Shown piece after piece: positions 15,085 to 23,989 of a stretch of DNA of 36,627 nucleotides (its first letter is position 1; each line of letters opens with the position of its first letter). A model generated the notes under the pieces. It did not search any database. It had not been told where the DNA came from and saw only the letters and a list, made by a program, of their open reading frames with translations. This DNA comes from a virus. The position numbers and the translations under genes are program-made. The DNA lies in IMG/VR virus record IMGVR_UViG_3300033141_003018, positions 1 to 36,627 of that record. One strand, 5' to 3'.

Positions 15085-15231
15085 ATGAAAGAAACAATTA
15101 AAAAGATATTAGAACAAAGCCGAAGTAACTGTGAGTTCAAGACAGCTTTCATACCAAAGGGTTGGACTTGCGTTAATATAGAAAGATGTAGTAGTGATAT
15201 TGCAAAAGAACTTAAAAGGAGGAAGAAGTGA
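15085..15231 (+). CDS. Small 48-aa hypothetical protein
   Basis: Frame MKETIKKILEQSRS...; contains three Cys (SNCEFKTAF, GWTCVNIERCSS) and a basic C-terminus (AKELKRRKK). The ATG follows a purine-rich AGGAGCAGGAG ribosome region. It ends in a TGATG overlap with the next small gene, whose ribosome site (AAAAGGAGG) it contains, which supports both as real. No family recognised. Confidence 0.55.
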   Translation: MKETIKKILEQSRSNCEFKTAFIPKGWTCVNIERCSSDIAKELKRRKK

Positions 15232-15341
15232 TGGCAAGAGGAATTCCAAAAAGAAATGGTAGCGGTAGAGGGCGCAGGGCAAATAGAGGTAGGGGCGGAT
15301 GTTCAACTACAAGGAAGATTGGTAGGGGGAGAAGAAGATAA
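15231..15341 (+). CDS. 36-aa Arg/Gly-rich basic protein
   Basis: MARGIPKRNGSGRGRRANRG followed by RGGCSTTRKIGRGRRR. About half the residues are Arg or Gly, with one Cys. It has AAAAGGAGGAAG just upstream. Composition and layout recall the DUF5320-like protein at 9612-9803, although the family signature itself is missing. A strongly basic small protein may bind nucleic acid or the acidic capsid interior. Likely real because of the ribosome site and gene overlap. Confidence 0.58.
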   Translation: MARGIPKRNGSGRGRRANRGRGGCSTTRKIGRGRRR

Positions 15342-15362
15342 ATAAAAACTAAAGGAGAAAAA

Positions 15363-15650
15363 ATGGCAGACCAAGTGTTAACGTTTACAATACCAGATGC
15401 AAAAGTAGCAGTAGCGTTAGAGGGGTTCTTGAAAATATATCCTAATAATGAGACAATACCAGACCCTGAATGGGTAAAACCAGACCCTAATCCTGATGAA
15501 AAGGTAGCACCACAGATAGCAAAATATACCAACGCCCAATGGGTAAGAGAAAAGATACGCAGAAACATAGTAAGGGATATCAAACGGGGTTTACAGATGA
15601 AGGCTAACCAAGAAGCACAAATAGCAGAAGATAATGGAATAGTAGCTTAA
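15363..15650 (+). CDS. Hypothetical 95-aa phage protein
   Basis: AAAGGAG placed 5 nt before ATG. The sequence starts with a strand (DQVLTFTIPDAKVAVALEGF), has a Pro/Asp-rich middle (PDPEWVKPDPNPDEK) and a basic helix (WVREKIRRNIVRDIKRGLQM). This type of small protein is frequent near fibre genes in phages of this kind, but no role is established. It is followed 20 nt later by the next gene. Confidence 0.75.
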   Translation: MADQVLTFTIPDAKVAVALEGFLKIYPNNETIPDPEWVKPDPNPDEKVAPQIAKYTNAQWVREKIRRNIVRDIKRGLQMKANQEAQIAEDNGIVA

Positions 15651-15670
15651 CCAAAAACCGTGGGGGAAAA

Positions 15671-15895
15671 ATGGCAGACGAAGTAAAAAAAGATGCAGCA
15701 GTAAAAAAAGAATCAGTTACGTTAAAGGATTTATCAGTAAATAACTTAAAGGCTATGGCGTACGATGAGGGCGTAAAAATAGAAATAGCACGTAACAATT
15801 TACAAGTTTTGAATCAAGAAATAGCCAATAGGCAAAAACAAGTAGCGCCTAAACCAGCAACGGTTGAGCCTGCTAAAAAAGAAGAAAAGAAGTAA
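15671..15895 (+). CDS. Hypothetical 74-aa Lys/Ala-rich protein
   Basis: GGGGGAAAA precedes the ATG. It is a short helical protein with charged ends (DEVKKDAAVKKESVTLKDLS, LQVLNQEIANRQKQVAPKPA). The central part can form a coiled coil of about 40 residues and the C-terminus is Lys/Pro/Glu-rich and disordered. It could be a small chaperone or a clamp. No family recognised. Confidence 0.7.
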   Translation: MADEVKKDAAVKKESVTLKDLSVNNLKAMAYDEGVKIEIARNNLQVLNQEIANRQKQVAPKPATVEPAKKEEKK

Positions 15896-15953
15896 ACCTC
15901 CTCGCGGATAGGGGCAGCGGCGCGAAGGTTGCTCACGCAATAAGGAGAACAAT

Positions 15954-16391
15954 ATGAGTACAAGTATAATTAGAGGTGGCGATGGAAATCGTTATCCAGC
16001 ACTTGTAACGCAAGATGGAAGATTAAGAGTAGATAACAGTCTTGCTTCTAGCGGTATTAGTAATGAGTATTTTCAAGCAACTATGCAATCTTTTGATGCA
16101 ACTTCAGCTACACAGGTAAAAGAAGCAGTAGTAGGCAATCAAATGAATATAACCACACTTGTGATTAGTGCTAGTGGAGCATTAAGTGCCAAGCTACAAG
16201 ATGATGCTTCAGCTGTTAATACAATAATGGAAGAAGTGCATTTTGCTGCAAAAGATATACTCTCAGTAGGATTTGATAAATCGTGTCCATTAGTAGTAAC
16301 TTCAGGCCAAGATTTAGATGTTATAACCAATGTAGCTGGTGGAATAACAGTAACCATTGCAGGATATTTATCACCAGGACCGTCGAATTAA
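15954..16391 (+). CDS. Beta-rich structural protein, 145 aa
   Basis: The start follows AAGGAGAACAAT. The N-terminus, IIRGGDGNRYPALVTQDGRL, and the rest (QMNITTLVISASGALSAKLQ, GGITVTIAGYLSPGPSN) look like a compact all-beta protein of the kind used as decoration or fibre-tip modules. The upstream 58-nt gap is locally GC-rich and can fold (CCTCGCG with CGCGAAGG, one bulge). It is the last structural-looking gene before the glycosyltransferase operon. Confidence 0.74.
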   Translation: MSTSIIRGGDGNRYPALVTQDGRLRVDNSLASSGISNEYFQATMQSFDATSATQVKEAVVGNQMNITTLVISASGALSAKLQDDASAVNTIMEEVHFAAKDILSVGFDKSCPLVVTSGQDLDVITNVAGGITVTIAGYLSPGPSN

Positions 16392-16420
16392 AATCAGAGC
16401 CTACGCATAGTGCCCGTGCG

Positions 16421-16450
16421 GAGAGGGGTAGTTCCCCTGCTATCCCTCTC
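16421..16450 (+). other. Stable hairpin before the glycosyltransferase operon
   Basis: GAGAGGGGTAG (16421-16431) pairs over 11 bp with CTATCCCTCTC (16440-16450), one G-U pair, around an 8-nt loop. There is no U-run. It sits 29 nt before the start codon of the operon's first gene and may stabilise the upstream mRNA or tune entry into the operon. Confidence 0.6.
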
Positions 16451-16479
16451 ATGGCTCACAATATAGGGGAATGGGGAAT

Positions 16480-19400
16480 ATGAATAAGCCAAAGATACTC
16501 TTAGTAAGCGATTCAGCAGCAATAGATACAGGTATGGGTGTTGCAGCAAGAGAGATATGTTATAGATTAAACCTTAGTGGAAAGTATGAAGTTGCACAGT
16601 TCGGATGGTTTTGGAATTCAGCTAAACAACGTAGAATAAAATGGAAATTTCCTTGGAAACAATATACAACTAGCGATGCAAAAAATCCATATGGTCATCC
16701 ACTTGGATGGAATGGGAATTATGAAAATCCAACTGGTAATTATGAAAACTCTCCATTTGAACAAGTTTTAGAAGAGTTTAAACCAAATATAGTATTAGCA
16801 ATAGGCGATATATGGATGTGTGACTTTATCTACTTCTCGCCGAATAGAAAAGAGTTTAAATTTATACACGAGTTTCCGATAGATGGTGAACCGGTACCAG
16901 TTGAATGGATAGATTTAATTAAAAAAGCTGATTTACCAGTAGTAATGAGTGATTATGGGCTGAAAGTATGTCACGACATTAATCCCAGGGTATATATAAA
17001 AAAGATACCACGTGGTATTAATACTCAAACATTTAGACCATACCCTGATAAGAGCGCATTGCGTAAAAAGTATCTTCCATCTACTGAAGGGAAATTTGTA
17101 GTAGGGGTCTTTGACAGATATCAAGATAGAAAGCAGATACCAAGAGCAATAGAAGCATTTGCGAAGTTTAAAAAAATGCATAAGATTGATAATTGTGATT
17201 TATATCTTCATATGGATATAAATGATACTCACTCAATGCAGCAAAATAAATTTCTCTTAGGACCAAATGGTATAACAAATCGTTATGATATAAAACAAAG
17301 TATACTCATTAATCAAAATATAACTGTAGAAAAAGGTGTGCCATTACAAGAACTTGTTGGGTTATATAATTGTTGTGATATCAAGATGTCGTCTGCACAG
17401 GGTGAGGGTTGGGGATTAACTACAGTTGAGGCAATGTCATGTGGTATACCGTGTATAGGAACTAATTATACTACGTTTCCAGAACACTTTGCAGATGGTA
17501 GGGGCCTGTTGGCTAAAGTTGCTACATACATCACTGGACAATATAATGTAGAAAGGGCTCTCGTAGATACCAGTGATTTAGCTCGGGGTTTGGAGATTTT
17601 ATATCGTTCTACAGAACTTAGAGAAAATATTTCTAGAAAAGGGAGGGAGTATGCCCTATCCCTTGATTGGTCAAATATATTTAATATGTGGGAATCAGCC
17701 ATAGACACTCTTTTGAAAAAAAGGAGTTATTCATTACCTGTGCATACACCACACCCAAAGTTTGTTAGAGACAAACAGGAGATTAATATACAGGGTGCTA
17801 TATATGAAAATACAGGTTTTAGTATAGTAACAGCTGGTTTTGCAAAAGGATTAAATCGATTAAAACATAGTGTATCTATTACTCCTAGAATAGATAAACC
17901 AGTAGGATATGTAATAGATGAAGAATTACAACAGCTCATTGATAAAGAAAAATATAACGACGTTGAAATAATTAATCATATGCCAGACGAATGCGTAAAA
18001 AGGGTAAAGGAATCTATGGCACGTGTCAAGATAGCATATTCGCCGTGGGAGCTTACTGAAGTTAAAGATAGCTGGATAGATATGATTAATAGGGACGTAG
18101 ACGCATTCTGGTGTAACTCTAATTTCGTTAAGAACTTATTTGTAAGCAATGGTGCTTATGCTGATAAAATAACCGTTATACCAAATGGCATTACAGTAGA
18201 TAGTAACGCTAAACCTTATCCGTTAAAAACTAAGAAAAAATATAAGTTTTTAATGCTCGGTAATTTAGGTGATGTAAGAAAGAATGTACCAACACTTATA
18301 CAAGCATATCTTGCTACATTTACTAGCGACGATGATGTGTGTTTAATATTAAAATCTCAACCAGGACATGTTAATTCAGACCCCTCTGAATTATGCGAAA
18401 GTATGGTACGTGGAAGAAATAATATACCTGAGATTGAAGTTATACATGATGATTTTCCCGATTTATCTGGTTTATATAAATCGTGTGATTGTTTTGTAAC
18501 AGCATCTCATGCAGAGGGATTCTGTCAGCCAATTCTGAACTCATTGGCAAGTGGTATGATGGTAATAGCTCCTAATTATGGCGGTTATTTGGATTTTGCG
18601 TCTCAATCGAAACGCTTTATCGGTCTACCCGGTAAAATAGTGTCAGCAGATAAATCTCCAGTATACTTAGCTAGCTCAAAATGGTTTGATGTAGACTTTA
18701 ACTCACTTATACAGTTTATGAAAAAAGTATATACAGATAATATTAAAAATAATGGTGAGAATAAGGTACCTGAGTATAGGTGGGAAAATACAGGTATTAA
18801 AATAATAGATGCAATAAAAGCGATTGAGTCATCTCCAGAGAAATTTAAAGTGTATTATAAAAACTTCTCAAAAAATATGTGGAATGATGATAATAGAAAA
18901 AACATTATAAGATATGCTCCTCCACATATTGAATTTATAGATTCACCTACTGAAGCCAACTTACAAGTGATAGACATAGCAAAACTTGCTGATTTTAGAA
19001 ACATTAGTTGCAAGAATTTTATTATTAACTTTCATTGTAGGGGGGAGTGGTCAGAGGAGAATATACAGGATTATTTACCATATTTTAAAAAAGCTATAAT
19101 GGTATACTCGCATTTAGACTTGCAGAAAGAGTTACCAGAACTTACAAACTTTGTTAGGGGTCCATGGGGGACAAATCACAGAAATTTCTTTAATGTAGCA
19201 AACAACCGACATGAATTTATAATACTAAATACTGGTGTAGTGCCGCAATCAGAGGGTATATATGAATCTATAGCCGCTGCTGACGATGTAAACAAGAAAC
19301 TATTCCACACTGGTCCAAATTTAATGATAAAGAATAAATCTTATCATGTATGTAAAAAGTTTTTATCTGTAGAGCAGTTAAGGTACATGTACAACTCATG

Positions 19401-19704
19401 TTCTTATACGTCAGGCATGAGACGTATAGAAGGATTTGAAAAGACGGTAGCAGAAGGATTGCTATGTGGTTCTAGACCAATATGTTTTGATACACCGTTA
19501 TTCCGTTATTGGTATGGTGATTTGGTAGAATATGTCAAAGAGGGTACGCAGAAAGAAACAGTAATTGATATTATCAAAATATTTAAAGGAGATTACAGGG
19601 TGGTTACAGAAAAAGAACGTGAGATAGTAAGGAAAAGTTTTTCTTGGATGAATGTAGCAAAGCAATATTGGACATCATTGACAAAATTAATGGGGGAAAA
19701 ATAA
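16480..19704 (+). CDS. Triple-unit GT-B glycosyltransferase, 1,074 aa
   Basis: Start placed at ATG 16480, about 10 nt after GGGGA; ATG 16471 overlaps that site. Unit 1 (about 1-420) is a GT4-type enzyme: N-terminal KILLVSDSAAIDTGMGVAAR and the donor-site motif QGEGWGLTTVEAMSCGIP near residue 305. Unit 2 (about 430-800) repeats this, with HAEGFCQPILNSLASGMMV near 677. Unit 3 (about 810-1074) is a shorter GT-B-like half with RRIEGFEKTVAEGLLCGSRP near 980. Enzymes of this kind transfer sugars from nucleotide donors. Three units suggest ordered addition of several sugars by one protein. It opens the modification operon. Confidence 0.88.
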   Translation: MNKPKILLVSDSAAIDTGMGVAAREICYRLNLSGKYEVAQFGWFWNSAKQRRIKWKFPWKQYTTSDAKNPYGHPLGWNGNYENPTGNYENSPFEQVLEEFKPNIVLAIGDIWMCDFIYFSPNRKEFKFIHEFPIDGEPVPVEWIDLIKKADLPVVMSDYGLKVCHDINPRVYIKKIPRGINTQTFRPYPDKSALRKKYLPSTEGKFVVGVFDRYQDRKQIPRAIEAFAKFKKMHKIDNCDLYLHMDINDTHSMQQNKFLLGPNGITNRYDIKQSILINQNITVEKGVPLQELVGLYNCCDIKMSSAQGEGWGLTTVEAMSCGIPCIGTNYTTFPEHFADGRGLLAKVATYITGQYNVERALVDTSDLARGLEILYRSTELRENISRKGREYALSLDWSNIFNMWESAIDTLLKKRSYSLPVHTPHPKFVRDKQEINIQGAIYENTGFSIVTAGFAKGLNRLKHSVSITPRIDKPVGYVIDEELQQLIDKEKYNDVEIINHMPDECVKRVKESMARVKIAYSPWELTEVKDSWIDMINRDVDAFWCNSNFVKNLFVSNGAYADKITVIPNGITVDSNAKPYPLKTKKKYKFLMLGNLGDVRKNVPTLIQAYLATFTSDDDVCLILKSQPGHVNSDPSELCESMVRGRNNIPEIEVIHDDFPDLSGLYKSCDCFVTASHAEGFCQPILNSLASGMMVIAPNYGGYLDFASQSKRFIGLPGKIVSADKSPVYLASSKWFDVDFNSLIQFMKKVYTDNIKNNGENKVPEYRWENTGIKIIDAIKAIESSPEKFKVYYKNFSKNMWNDDNRKNIIRYAPPHIEFIDSPTEANLQVIDIAKLADFRNISCKNFIINFHCRGEWSEENIQDYLPYFKKAIMVYSHLDLQKELPELTNFVRGPWGTNHRNFFNVANNRHEFIILNTGVVPQSEGIYESIAAADDVNKKLFHTGPNLMIKNKSYHVCKKFLSVEQLRYMYNSCSYTSGMRRIEGFEKTVAEGLLCGSRPICFDTPLFRYWYGDLVEYVKEGTQKETVIDIIKIFKGDYRVVTEKEREIVRKSFSWMNVAKQYWTSLTKLMGEK

Positions 19705-20780
19705 TGGAATATCATGAACAGCAAAGTAATTTTGTAGAATTTTTCTATGACAAGTTTAAAGATAAGAACATTGCTTTTTTATCACCATATAAGTGTGAGT
19801 TTGGCATAAAGCAGACAGAGGTGGTAAATGGAATAACTGGCGTTCCTTTAACGTTCAAGAAAGATGGCGCAGACTTTTATTATTATCATGACTTAAAAGA
19901 TATACCTGATGCACAGTTAAGCCAGATATTGAGGCAGTATGATTACTTTATTTACCCGGTATATCCAGAATATTTTGATTTATTAGCACGCATTAAACCT
20001 AATTTCAATGGCACGGTTATAGGTGTAACAGATATACAAACACATCAACTTGCATATTGGTCAATAGATGTTCTTCATAAATTCGTGAAATCATTACGGT
20101 TATATGATTATATAATGTGCACAAATATTGATGAAGTAGATACCTTTAGAATTGCTCTTGATAACCATAGTAAGTGTGCGTATACTGGTTGGTCTATGTA
20201 TCCAGAACAGTTACATTATCCGCATATTAAAGAAGACAGAACGAAGCATAACGGAATATGTGTCTGTATTAATAATCCGGGAAGTTTTAATAGGGATTTA
20301 CTCACAAATTTAGAGGTCTATAAACGCTTGAAAAAACTTTTTCCCGAGATTAAGGGATGGATGTATTATATTACACCAAATAAGAAAGACGCATTACGTA
20401 AAATAATAGACGATGTTGGTGCAAAAGACTTTGAGCTTGTAGATGAATTACCGTACAAAGATGCTATTGAGTATTTATCAAATGCTTATATGGCAATACA
20501 TTTGTATACGTTCAAGGTTGTTGGAAGATTGGCGCAGGATTGTGCGGCTCTTGGGATTCCCATGGTTGGCACAATAGCTAATTTTCCAAATCGAATGTGT
20601 TTTCCTGAAACGTCTGTTAAGGATTATTATGTTAGCGGTGCGGTTGAGATAGCTGCGCGCCTTATGAAGGATAAATATTTTTATAGTAAGGTAGTCAATC
20701 AGTCAATCGAGGCATCAAGATTTTATAACTTAGAAAATACTCAAAAAAGGATATGGGCGCTGTTAAATGGGGAATTATAA
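19704..20780 (+). CDS. GT-B-like glycosyltransferase, 358 aa
   Basis: ATG 19704 is chosen because GGGGG lies 7 nt upstream and the codon overlaps the previous stop (TAATG); a start 60 nt earlier has no such site. The fold pattern is GT-B: an N-terminal half with FIYPVYPEYFDLL and TVIGVTDIQTHQLAYW, and a C-terminal half with GICVCINNPGSFNRDLL, KDFELVDELPYKDAIEYLSN and RLAQDCAALGIPMVGTIANF. The latter is the donor-binding helix-loop expected in GT4-like enzymes, though the classic E-x7-E is not kept. The acceptor cannot be told. Confidence 0.72.
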   Translation: MEYHEQQSNFVEFFYDKFKDKNIAFLSPYKCEFGIKQTEVVNGITGVPLTFKKDGADFYYYHDLKDIPDAQLSQILRQYDYFIYPVYPEYFDLLARIKPNFNGTVIGVTDIQTHQLAYWSIDVLHKFVKSLRLYDYIMCTNIDEVDTFRIALDNHSKCAYTGWSMYPEQLHYPHIKEDRTKHNGICVCINNPGSFNRDLLTNLEVYKRLKKLFPEIKGWMYYITPNKKDALRKIIDDVGAKDFELVDELPYKDAIEYLSNAYMAIHLYTFKVVGRLAQDCAALGIPMVGTIANFPNRMCFPETSVKDYYVSGAVEIAARLMKDKYFYSKVVNQSIEASRFYNLENTQKRIWALLNGEL

Positions 20781-21792
20781 TATACTATTGTGTGGTGATG
20801 TAGGTGATACGCAAAGCTGGGGCATTTCTACTATAGGTAACGCAACTGGATTTATAAGAAACCAACAGAATCTTGCAATATGGACTAAGGCGCATTATGG
20901 TTCATGTCCACAGTTTTTGGTAGACCATATTAATAGGGTGTATAAGTTTGATGTTGTTATAAATCAGGGTTTACCAACCCAGATGTTCTTTCTTAAAAAA
21001 ATACATGGAGACATATTTAAAGTAACGTTAAATTGTTGGGATTCTAGTCTTATACCAGAGAGTGCGGCAAATGATATTAATCAAGTAGCTGATGCATCTA
21101 TATGTATATCTAAGTTTACAGAAAAGGCTTTTAGGGATGCTGGTGTTACTATACCAATACACGTAGGTGGGCAGGGTGTTGATACGAATTTATTTAAATA
21201 TGTTGAAAGAAAGAAAAGTGACAAGTTCAGATTTTTATTTGTTGGTGTTGCACAAGGGCGTAAAGGAACAAATGAATTACGATACGTGTTTGAAGATACT
21301 CTAGGTGATAGAGATGATTGTGAATTAATTGTTAAGTCAACGGGATGGGGTAAGTTACCAGAAAAATCGAGGTGCAATAATGTTAGATTCATACACGATG
21401 AGTACAGTCGTACTCAAATCGCTGATTTATACACTGATTGCGATTGCTTTGTGTGTCCTACCCATGGTGATAGTTTTATGTTACCAGGTTTGGAAGCTAT
21501 GGCGACAGGGATGCCGTTACTCATCACTGATTTCGGAGGCCCAAAAGAATATCTTAACAATAGAACGGGATACCCGTTAAAATACAAAGAAATAGATTGT
21601 GAATATCTTCCTGGTAAGCAAGCTGAACCAGATAAAGAACATTTAGCATATTTATTAAAATATATATTAGAACATCAAAATGAAGCAAGGGAGAAGGGTA
21701 AGCATGGAGCACAGTGGGCAAGAGAATATTGGAACTGGGAATCAGACGCAAAAAGAATCATTGAGTTCTTTGATAAAGAAATACAACGGTAA
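20767..21792 (+). CDS. GT4-type glycosyltransferase, 341 aa
   Basis: Overlaps the previous gene by 14 nt. GT-B with a reduced N-terminal half (NILLCGDVGDTQSWGISTIG, VTLNCWDSSLIPESAANDIN, ICISKFTEKAFRDAGVTIPI) and a typical C-terminal half: FRFLFVGVAQGRKGTNELRY, then DLYTDCDCFVCPTHGDSFML and PGLEAMATGMPLLITDFGGP. The PGLEAMATGMP segment is the nucleotide-sugar donor site. Related to the units of the 16480 gene, suggesting growth of this cluster by duplication. Expected to act in the host cytoplasm. Confidence 0.85.
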   Translation: MGNYNILLCGDVGDTQSWGISTIGNATGFIRNQQNLAIWTKAHYGSCPQFLVDHINRVYKFDVVINQGLPTQMFFLKKIHGDIFKVTLNCWDSSLIPESAANDINQVADASICISKFTEKAFRDAGVTIPIHVGGQGVDTNLFKYVERKKSDKFRFLFVGVAQGRKGTNELRYVFEDTLGDRDDCELIVKSTGWGKLPEKSRCNNVRFIHDEYSRTQIADLYTDCDCFVCPTHGDSFMLPGLEAMATGMPLLITDFGGPKEYLNNRTGYPLKYKEIDCEYLPGKQAEPDKEHLAYLLKYILEHQNEAREKGKHGAQWAREYWNWESDAKRIIEFFDKEIQR

Positions 21793-22318
21793 GGCAGCAT
21801 TTGGTGTTGGTCATATTGATTTGCATGACCTTGGTTTTATTAATATAGATGTTAGGAAGTGGTCACATATAGACTTAGTGCTAGATGTCGGTTCGCCACT
21901 GCCGTTCGAAGACAACTCTCTAAGTGAGATACTTGCTGAGAGTGTCCTAGAACACATTAACCACAATATTATAGGCGTTCCACCTGCCTTTAGGATGACT
22001 AACTCTATTAAAGTTCTAAAAGACTGGCGTAGAGTTCTCAAGCCTGGAGGTACGCTAAAACTACGGGTACCTAATCTTGAGGGGGTATTTAAGCAGTATA
22101 TTGCTGGAAATATGTCTGCTATTGATTTAATCGGTTATGTGTATGGCGGTGGCGAATATAACGAAAACTATCACAAGGCTGGATTTGATAAAAGGATAAT
22201 GGGCGCATGTTTAAGGGCGGCTGGGTTTAAAGAATGGAAGATTGTTGATGCACATAAATATAAACATGAACTTGATGCTGATAAAGCATGGGAGATGGGA
22301 GTTGTGGCAATAGCATGA
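21704..22318 (+). CDS. SAM methyltransferase-like protein (COG4627-like)
   Basis: The start is uncertain. ATG 21704 has AGGGAGAAGGG upstream but overlaps the glycosyltransferase by 89 nt; the domain itself begins only near KKYNGKAAFGVGHIDLHDLG. The core is a short class I methyltransferase: INIDVRKWSHIDLVLDVGS, then PFEDNSLSEILAESVLEHI and LKDWRRVLKPGGTLKLRVPN. The usual Gly-rich SAM loop is reduced (FGVGHIDLH). Such proteins occur in polysaccharide clusters as predicted sugar methylases. It is a paralogue of 22878-23399, with the same block order. Confidence 0.78.
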   Translation: MEHSGQENIGTGNQTQKESLSSLIKKYNGKAAFGVGHIDLHDLGFINIDVRKWSHIDLVLDVGSPLPFEDNSLSEILAESVLEHINHNIIGVPPAFRMTNSIKVLKDWRRVLKPGGTLKLRVPNLEGVFKQYIAGNMSAIDLIGYVYGGGEYNENYHKAGFDKRIMGACLRAAGFKEWKIVDAHKYKHELDADKAWEMGVVAIA

Positions 22319-22881
22319 GAGTAGCAATGTGGAAAGCAAAAGAAGCTAGCAATGATAGAAAGGATATAGTTGGAGTAGAAGTTGGGGTAGACCAAGGTGT
22401 CCATGCTTGTGAAATATTACACGACTGGAAAGAGCTTAAAACATTACATTTAGTAGATAACTATAGTGCAAAAAACATTTCTAATCATGGTGATGCTAGA
22501 ATAAAACTTCAAATGTTTAATGATAGGGTCAAATGGCATTTACGGCCATCGCTAGAAGCAGCATTATCATTTGATGATAACTCTTTAGATTTTGTCTACA
22601 TAGATGCTAGCCATGTATTTATAGATGTTTTGCGAGATTGTATTGTTTGGTATAAAAAGGTTAAAGTGGGCGGAGTTCTCTGTGGACATGATTATAGAAA
22701 AGATTGGGTGAGTTTAGATAAACATTCTCCTACGTATATAAATTCTTATGGGGTTGTAAATGCTGTTGATAAATTTATAAAATGCAAAAATATTGAAATT
22801 GAAATGGATAAAAAGGGCAACAAACTGGTATTAGGAACAAAGACAGATGGTGGTTCAAGCGATTGGTGGGCTATAAAATGA
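22315..22881 (+). CDS. Class I SAM methyltransferase, 188 aa
   Basis: Begins in an ATGA overlap with the previous stop. Motif I is IVGVEVGVDQGVHACEILHD and the strand-2 acid is in LKTLHLVDNY; then DDNSLDFVYIDASHVFIDVL and VKVGGVLCGHDYRKDW. This block order fits the Methyltransf_24 type that often modifies sugars in surface glycan clusters. Methyl acceptor unknown. It is coupled on both sides by 4-nt overlaps, so it is expressed with the neighbouring methylases. Confidence 0.82.
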   Translation: MRVAMWKAKEASNDRKDIVGVEVGVDQGVHACEILHDWKELKTLHLVDNYSAKNISNHGDARIKLQMFNDRVKWHLRPSLEAALSFDDNSLDFVYIDASHVFIDVLRDCIVWYKKVKVGGVLCGHDYRKDWVSLDKHSPTYINSYGVVNAVDKFIKCKNIEIEMDKKGNKLVLGTKTDGGSSDWWAIK

Positions 22882-23399
22882 CGCTAATTGATAAAATACG
22901 CAATGTTGATTCTGGAAAATTAAAGTTATTATTTGGAGCTGGTACATCGAATTGGAACAGTGATGGATACGTAAACGTAGATATTCGACAAACGAAAACA
23001 GTTAACGTTGTTTGCGATTTATCTAAGAAGTTGCCATGGAAGGATAATGAGGTAGACGAGATACATGCAGAGTCTGTTATAGAACATATACCGATGGGCA
23101 AGGATTACGTTAATACTATTAGGGTTCTCACTGAATGGAATAGGATTTTAAAACCGGGCTGTTTATTGACATTAAAGATACCAGACTTAGCGGTACTTTG
23201 CAAGAGGTATGATTATGAATCTGGTACCGTAATAAACTATTTATACGGTGGGCAAGATTATCCAGAAAATACACATGTAGCTGGATTTAGCATAGCATCT
23301 TTTTATAGAATTTTTAAAGAAAGTAACTTCGAGTATGTTGGTTATGAAAAGCCAGAGAGTTATCCTTTAGAAATAGAAATTATAGGTAGGAAAAAATAA
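22878..23399 (+). CDS. SAM methyltransferase-like protein, 173 aa
   Basis: ATG 22878 lies in an ATGA overlap with GGTGGG 7 nt upstream. Core motifs: LKLLFGAGTSNWNSDGYVNV (reduced SAM loop), KTVNVVCDLSKKLPWKDNEV, EIHAESVIEHIPMGKDYV and RILKPGCLLTLKIPDLAVL. It matches the 21704 gene block for block, so both arose by duplication. It is shorter than ordinary methyltransferases and lacks their C-terminal cap. Likely sugar methylation, by context. Confidence 0.8.
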   Translation: MTLIDKIRNVDSGKLKLLFGAGTSNWNSDGYVNVDIRQTKTVNVVCDLSKKLPWKDNEVDEIHAESVIEHIPMGKDYVNTIRVLTEWNRILKPGCLLTLKIPDLAVLCKRYDYESGTVINYLYGGQDYPENTHVAGFSIASFYRIFKESNFEYVGYEKPESYPLEIEIIGRKK

Positions 23400-23989
23400 T
23401 GCCAACATCATCATATTTTGCATTAACACCTATGGTCCAAGCTATAAGCGCAACATCACCTAAGTCGGTGCTAGATATAGGCTTTGGTTATGGTAAGTGG
23501 GGATATTTTTGCAGAGAAATATTGGAAGCACATCCGGGCAATAGGGTGTATCCAGAGAATTGGGAAGTTAGGATAGATGGTATTGAGGTGTGGGAAGGGT
23601 ATGCAAAGAGACTTCCGTGGATTGAGCTTTTTTATGATAATGTGTACATTGGAAATGCCGGTGATGTTATAAAAACTCTTGGAAATTATGATTTAATAAT
23701 ACTTGGGGATGTAGTAGAGCACCTTGAAAAAGATAAAGGCATGGAATTACTACGCAACAGCATAAAAAGGGCTAACAAGTGCTGTCTGTTGAGTATACCG
23801 ATAGGCGATTGGACAGATAAAAAGGTTATATGCGACAACAACCATTTTGAAAACCATCTTTCCGCATGGTCCGAAGAAGAACTAATCGGAGTTGGTAGAG
23901 AATTTAATATTGATGTTGGTAACTATTTCATACAACGACAAAGAAATCCACAAAGAGCTGAAGTTTGCGTAATGGCGTTCAGAAAATGA
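23399..23989 (+). CDS. Class I SAM methyltransferase, 196 aa
   Basis: Starts in a TAATG overlap. Motif I is SVLDIGFGYGKWGYFCREIL (residues about 24-43), a normal SAM loop. Residues EVRIDGIEVWEGYAKRLPWI give the strand-2 acid, and NYDLIILGDVVEHLEKDKGM is the motif IV region, followed by CCLLSIPIGDWTDKKVICDN. The C-terminal segment (WSEEELIGVGREFNIDVGNY) resembles those of phage and capsule-cluster methyltransferases. Target unknown. Confidence 0.85.
   Translation: MPTSSYFALTPMVQAISATSPKSVLDIGFGYGKWGYFCREILEAHPGNRVYPENWEVRIDGIEVWEGYAKRLPWIELFYDNVYIGNAGDVIKTLGNYDLIILGDVVEHLEKDKGMELLRNSIKRANKCCLLSIPIGDWTDKKVICDNNHFENHLSAWSEEELIGVGREFNIDVGNYFIQRQRNPQRAEVCVMAFRK

Noticed and set aside
16451-16483. 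A 10-codon leader peptide (MAHNIGEWGI) ending on the first glycosyltransferase start
   Set aside because: No ribosome site; too short to tell from chance.
21680-21703. Longer start of the methyltransferase at 21680
   Set aside because: The ribosome site AGGGAGAAGGG sits after it and favours ATG 21704; the domain itself begins later still.
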